Shown here: in pieces, positions 21,799 to 22,281 of the stretch
Layout of the letters: each line of letters opens with the position of its first letter
Numbering within the stretch: position 1 is the stretch's first letter
Virus record (IMG/VR): IMGVR_UViG_3300042361_000843
Coordinates: 1-22,281 of that record
DNA length: 22,281 nt
DNA from: a virus
Reading direction: 5' to 3' (one strand)
Program-made: the position numbers and the translations under genes
Notes under the pieces: model-generated
Seen by the model: the letters and a program-made list of their open reading frames with translations, nothing else
Told to the model about the DNA's origin: nothing
Database searches by the model: none

Positions 21799-22281
21799 TT
21801 AGAAGAACCCTGCGTCGATCTCGCTGGTGGATACGGCCCCGGCGACATAGTTGGCAGTTTCGCGGGTGTCCCAGACTGCGTTTGCAGCTACGCCTCGGCT
21901 CACGAGTTCGCCGCTGGGCGTGAATACGCTGCGGGTGATTGTCCACGCCGATTGATCCGTGCCGGTGCCTGCGGAGGCGCGTCCGATCCAGTGCGTGAGG
22001 TGGTCGTCGGAGACATCCGAGATGAAGGAGAGGGAGCCGTAAACGAAGGCGGGGCCGCGCTCGCCTGCATCTCCCTTCGGGCCGGGGGCTGGTGACGGGA
22101 TGCCGAAATTGAGAACGGCGTTTTCCTGCGTTCCAACATTGGCAATCGTAGGCGTTGCGCCTGCGGGCAGCATGAAGACCGTGCCGACTGCGATGGTGGA
22201 GGAAAGGCCGCGAGGGAGGGCGAAATTCAAGACGGCATTTTGTGGCGTGCCGACATTTGAGACGGTGGCGGGTTGGTTCCC
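21799..22281 (-). CDS. Tail fibre protein, C-terminal part (5' truncated by window edge)
   Basis: Open frame to the right edge, 160 residues visible. Two copies of a short unit: PATVSNVGTPQNAVLNFALP and TPTIANVGTQENAVLNFGIP, a motif frequent in phage fibres ahead of collagen-like stretches. Here a very short collagen-like run GPKGDAGERGP follows. The C-terminal part includes HWIGRASAGTGTDQSAWTIT and FTPSGELVSRGVAANAVWDT and ends TSEIDAGFF, like the 262-aa fibre. An in-frame TTG at 22230 is unlikely as the real start because the first repeat copy continues upstream. Confidence 0.8.
   Translation of the reverse strand, partial: GNQPATVSNVGTPQNAVLNFALPRGLSSTIAVGTVFMLPAGATPTIANVGTQENAVLNFGIPSPAPGPKGDAGERGPAFVYGSLSFISDVSDDHLTHWIGRASAGTGTDQSAWTITRSVFTPSGELVSRGVAANAVWDTRETANYVAGAVSTSEIDAGFF

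Noticed and set aside
1-22281. tRNA, rRNA, CRISPR arrays, insertion sequences
   Set aside because: No cloverleaf, rRNA-like segment, regularly spaced direct repeats with spacers, or transposase was recognised by eye.

Overview
The window is one end of a tailed-phage genome or prophage, probably podovirus-like and temperate. It carries a rightward tyrosine recombinase at the left edge. Everything else is a nearly gap-free leftward operon of tail-fibre, lysis, tail-nozzle and internal-virion genes. No terminase, portal, capsid, replication gene, tRNA, rRNA or CRISPR array is visible, so the rest of the phage lies outside. DNA is GC-rich. The host is probably Gram-negative, because the lysis cluster encodes a small outer-membrane-type lipoprotein. 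Verrucomicrobiota is a guess from general feel only; no host marker is present.

Layout, read in the leftward direction of transcription (right to left). (1) 22281-20182: three fibre or attachment proteins. The first is cut by the window edge and is followed by a terminator-like hairpin in the only large non-coding gap (21424-21798), which also holds strong inverted repeats. (2) 20161-18425: a 94-aa protein and a 482-aa fibre with a beta-helix-like tandem repeat encoded by 69/87-bp DNA repeats. (3) 18425-17351: a lysis cassette of two small membrane proteins (holin candidates), a 55-aa lipoprotein and a probable L,D-transpeptidase-fold endolysin. (4) 17354-15653: a 77-aa acidic protein, a calcineurin-like phosphoesterase and a helix-turn-helix protein. 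(5) 15652-10862: a tail-nozzle-like protein (1062 aa) carrying an inserted seven-repeat beta-propeller, then two fibre or decoration proteins and a small unknown. (6) 10862-1082: virion-interior proteins, namely a 353-aa Gly/Ala-rich protein, then a PP-loop PAPS-reductase-like enzyme overlapping a CxxCxxCC (YkgJ-like) protein, then 162-aa and 340-aa proteins, and a 2023-aa polyvalent protein with a HEIGH zinc-peptidase motif and an LPD38-like C-terminal region.

Most genes are joined by ATGA, TAATG or gaps of a few bases, implying one translationally coupled transcript. Fibres and nozzle would recognise the host and form the tail tip. The 353-, 162-, 340- and 2023-aa proteins are the likely ejected or internal set, and the lysis cassette releases progeny. 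The two metal/sulfur-type enzymes inside the virion-protein block, the propeller inside the nozzle, the recombinase with two unusual active-site positions and the structured non-coding gap are the parts most worth following up.
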